Positions 62,191 to 64,000 of a DNA stretch of 64,000 nt are shown in pieces. Every line of letters begins with the position of its first letter. The stretch's first letter is position 1. The stretch covers positions 620,001 through 684,000 of the forward strand of contig CAWJLA010000010.1 of NCBI GenBank assembly GCA_963843605.1, read 5' to 3'. Made by a program: the position numbers and the translations under genes. Under the pieces are notes generated by a model, which was not told the DNA's origin, did no database searches, and saw only the letters and a program-made list of their open reading frames with translations. The stretch is from FEN-1297 sp963843605 (lineage in GTDB: Bacteria; Bacteroidota; Ignavibacteria; Ignavibacteriales; Ignavibacteriaceae).

Positions 62191-63560
62191 TTAATTTGCA
62201 AAGTTATTACTTCCCGGAACGAACTTGAAAAGCGCAGCAGAGATTCCTGTTTCTATGAAACTTTTAAAATACATATAAGCCGCGATAATTTTTCCTCCGT
62301 ATGCATCTATTCCGGTATAGTCTCCGAAAAATATTCCCGGATTCGGGAAAAAAGGTTTTTGATTTATTTTAAAGTTCATGAAATTCTGACCGCCGTCAAT
62401 GCTTCTTGCAAGTGTTAAACCGGTTCCGGTACTGTCATAATCCTTTCTGTCGTAGTAAATGATATTAATCGATTCCGTCAACCGGATCTACTGCCATCCA
62501 CGAAAAAAATTGGTATTTCCCGTTCCCCATTTTGTCGTTATTAACTCTGACAGGCTGCGACCACGATTTCCCTTTATCCCTTGAATATTTTACAAAAACA
62601 TCGGGATCACCGAACCGGCTGTCTACCCAGTTAACATAAATACTGCCTCTATATTTTCCGCTGCTCAGATCAACTTTTGCAACGGGCATACCGTTGGCCC
62701 TATTTATCTCCCGGTACCTTGAGATCCCATCCGTTATATATGAATCCTATTGTTTTGTCTGGACCGAATTTTTTGCCGCCGTCTTTAGATTCAGTGAACA
62801 TAATACCTTCCGGTCCTGCCCAAACCACATAAATTGTCCCGTCGGGTGCTACTGCAGTTACTGCGCCTTCAACCGTATTGCTGCTGTCCCGGCAGTCGCC
62901 GCCGGTGGTCGATATTCTTATCGGCGATGAAAATGTTCTGCCTCTATCTGTTGATCTTGAAAAATAAATTTGGCTAGAATCCTGCGGAGCTCTGCTTCCG
63001 TATCGGGCGAAATGAGTCCATGCGAGATAAACATTATTTTTAAATGGAGATGCCGGGGAGTTATCTACTGCGACATATGGCTTATCTTCCATAGGAGCAT
63101 TTGTATTTATATGGTCAACCACAACAGCGCGGCGATCCCAGGTACTGCCTCCGTCCGACGAGCTGCTGACATAAATTCCGCTCGAATTCTTTTCGGATTC
63201 CTGTCCTTCCAATCCCGCAAATGATAGATATGAATGGAAAACGTAATTTTCCGTTCCGAACGCAACGGCATCATCGCCCTGCACCCTATTTTCCGGATTA
63301 GGTGTTTTTATTTTATTCCAGCTGATTCCGCCGTCTTCCGATAGGTACGCAAAATTGCTTATTCCCGAAGGTTCATTAGTGTAATTGATAAAAACGGTTA
63401 CAATATCAGCGGTGTTTTGCGGATTGACTGCAACAGAAACTTCTACCGGATTTTTGTCTTTTGGTTTTGAAATTTCTACAATTTTGCCGTCTTGTGCTTG
63501 TAGAGCAAAAGTAAAAAGCGTTATGAAAAAAAGTATTTTAAACAACGTATAATTTATCAT
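62191..63560 (-). pseudogene. Secreted BNR/Asp-box repeat protein with two frameshifts
   Basis: Three frames read in order as one sialidase-like exported protein: signal peptide MINYTLFKILFFITLFTF at 63560, then several Asp-box/BNR repeats (SEDGGISW, SSDGGSTW, STDRGRTF, SKDGGKKF, SRDKGKSW, SIDGGQNF). Frame changes are near 62695 (EINRANGMP restored in another frame) and 62470 (VDPVDG continues as INIIYYDRKDY). Both are one-base indels. No catalytic sialidase residues are apparent; such repeat proteins are common in Bacteroidetes-type genomes, with unknown roles. Confidence 0.82.
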
Positions 63561-63645
63561 TTTATATTATTCTCTTTTTCCGGAATAAAATTATATAAAC
63601 GGAATCAAAATAATAATATTATCAATCACATTATCTGAAATATAA

Positions 63646-63722
63646 AAAGGATTGATTAATAAGCACTTAAACATTATTTCTAATGTTAGATATGGCGTGG
63701 TGGCTTATTTAATCAATCCTTT
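63646..63722. repeat. Long inverted repeat enclosing a second hairpin
   Basis: AAAGGATTGATTAATAAGC (63646-63664) pairs with GCTTATTTAATCAATCCTTT (63703-63722), broken by one bulged base. Within the loop AACATTA-TTTC-TAATGTT (63670-63687) forms a perfect seven-pair hairpin. It lies 58 bases downstream of the trxB stop and 86 upstream of the BNR gene. It could be a terminator without T-run, a small RNA or a palindromic element. Confidence 0.55.
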
Positions 63723-63779
63723 ATTAAAGTTTGAGCTTGAACCTTTAACTTAGGATAATTCTCTAATCCCTAGTTGAAC

Positions 63780-64000
63780 TTAAACTTGAACTTTCAAATT
63801 ATTGATATAGTCCATAGCACTCAAAGCTGAGATTGTCCCGTCGGCAACAGCTGTAGTTATCTGTCTGTATCTTTTCTGAATTGAATCACCTGCGGCGAAG
63901 ACACCTGCGATATTGGTTTCAAGATTCTCTTTCGTTATAATTTCGTTCCATTTATTCAGTTCAACAGCTCCCTTGAGGAACTCAGTGTTGGGAACATATC
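63780..64000 (-). CDS. trxB: Thioredoxin reductase, C-terminal part (cut by window edge)
   Basis: The frame entering from the right edge gives 73 residues of the C-terminus: NTEFLKGAVELN, then TNIAGVFAAGDSIQKRYRQI and ATTAVADGTISALSAMDYI. The GVFAAGD-x-x-x-(K/R)-x-R-Q-x-x-TA block is the conserved FAD-binding end of thioredoxin reductase. The stop is TAA at 63782-63780. The enzyme reduces thioredoxin with NADPH; the Cys pair lies outside the window. Confidence 0.88.
   Translation of the reverse strand, partial: YVPNTEFLKGAVELNKWNEIITKENLETNIAGVFAAGDSIQKRYRQITTAVADGTISALSAMDYINNLKVQV

Noticed and set aside
1..64000. CRISPR array, prophage, integrase or transposase
   Set aside because: No evenly spaced direct repeats and no recognisable phage, recombinase or transposase protein were found.

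Overview
The window is AT-rich bacterial chromosome. Several features point to the Ignavibacteria/Chlorobi/Bacteroidetes side of the tree, probably a Melioribacter- or Ignavibacterium-like organism. These are Bacteroidetes-style promoter boxes (TTG or TTTG, a spacer of about 20, then TAnnTTTG), a complex I operon without nuoEFG, a GWxTD-domain protein, a CarboxypepD_reg/TonB-dependent receptor and BNR-repeat secreted proteins. No rRNA, CRISPR array, integrase or transposase gene was seen. The taxonomic placement is inference from gene content and not from a marker-gene comparison.

Layout. 0-2 kb: a 3'-truncated unknown gene, rpe and a PASTA-repeat membrane protein (minus strand). 2.2-5.6 kb: a POT-family peptide transporter and an NFACT (RqcH-like) protein (plus strand). 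5.6-11.7 kb: a minus-strand lysine/diaminopimelate block, dapA-dapB-dapH-aspartokinase-aspartokinase-M20 amidohydrolase, consistent with the acetylase branch of lysine synthesis. 12.2 kb: tRNA-Arg(ACG). 12.8-22.1 kb: a decaying accessory region with a sensor histidine kinase broken at eight or more places, a lipoprotein, a possible HmuY-like fragment, a TonB-dependent receptor with two frameshifts, and a six-hairpin glycosidase-like gene whose last ~60 codons are out of frame. 22.3-24.8 kb: a TPR protein, a small membrane protein, a lipoprotein fusing a TonB-C-like and a parvulin-like domain, and an exported nitroreductase. 24.9-26.2 kb: tRNA-Arg(TCG), tadA, adk. 26.2-37.7 kb: minus-strand housekeeping blocks (ftsE, methyltransferase, pdxA, GWxTD protein; rho; pyrK-pyrD-folC; alr-unknown-mannose-1-P guanylyltransferase). 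38.2-48.6 kb: an eleven-gene plus-strand nuoABCDHIJKLMN operon closed by a clear intrinsic terminator. 48.8-57.7 kb: a DEAD-box helicase, a 600-residue cysteine-containing protein of unknown function, an NAD-dependent epimerase-like protein, an AMP-ligase/ACP/PlsC fusion and a CE2-like esterase. 58-64 kb: a chemotaxis receptor, an MFS transporter, a frameshifted BNR-repeat protein and the C-terminal end of thioredoxin reductase at the right edge.

How the parts fit. The core of the window is biosynthesis (lysine/DAP, pyrimidine, folate, PLP, D-alanine, GDP-mannose precursor) and respiration. The accessory genes (sensing, outer-membrane uptake, glycan handling) are where all detected reading-frame lesions sit, while the long core operons read cleanly. 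That contrast argues for real gene loss over random sequence error, although indel error cannot be excluded from one sequence.

Most interesting for follow-up: a ~100-bp dispersed repeat with ~21-bp terminal inverted repeats present twice (53.6 and 62.1 kb), the unknown 600-residue protein, two unusual domain fusions (TonB-C/PpiC and AMP-ligase/ACP/acyltransferase), a 30-codon membrane-peptide ORF with a strong ribosome-binding site, and a structured inverted repeat next to trxB. No complete new defence or mobile system was found.
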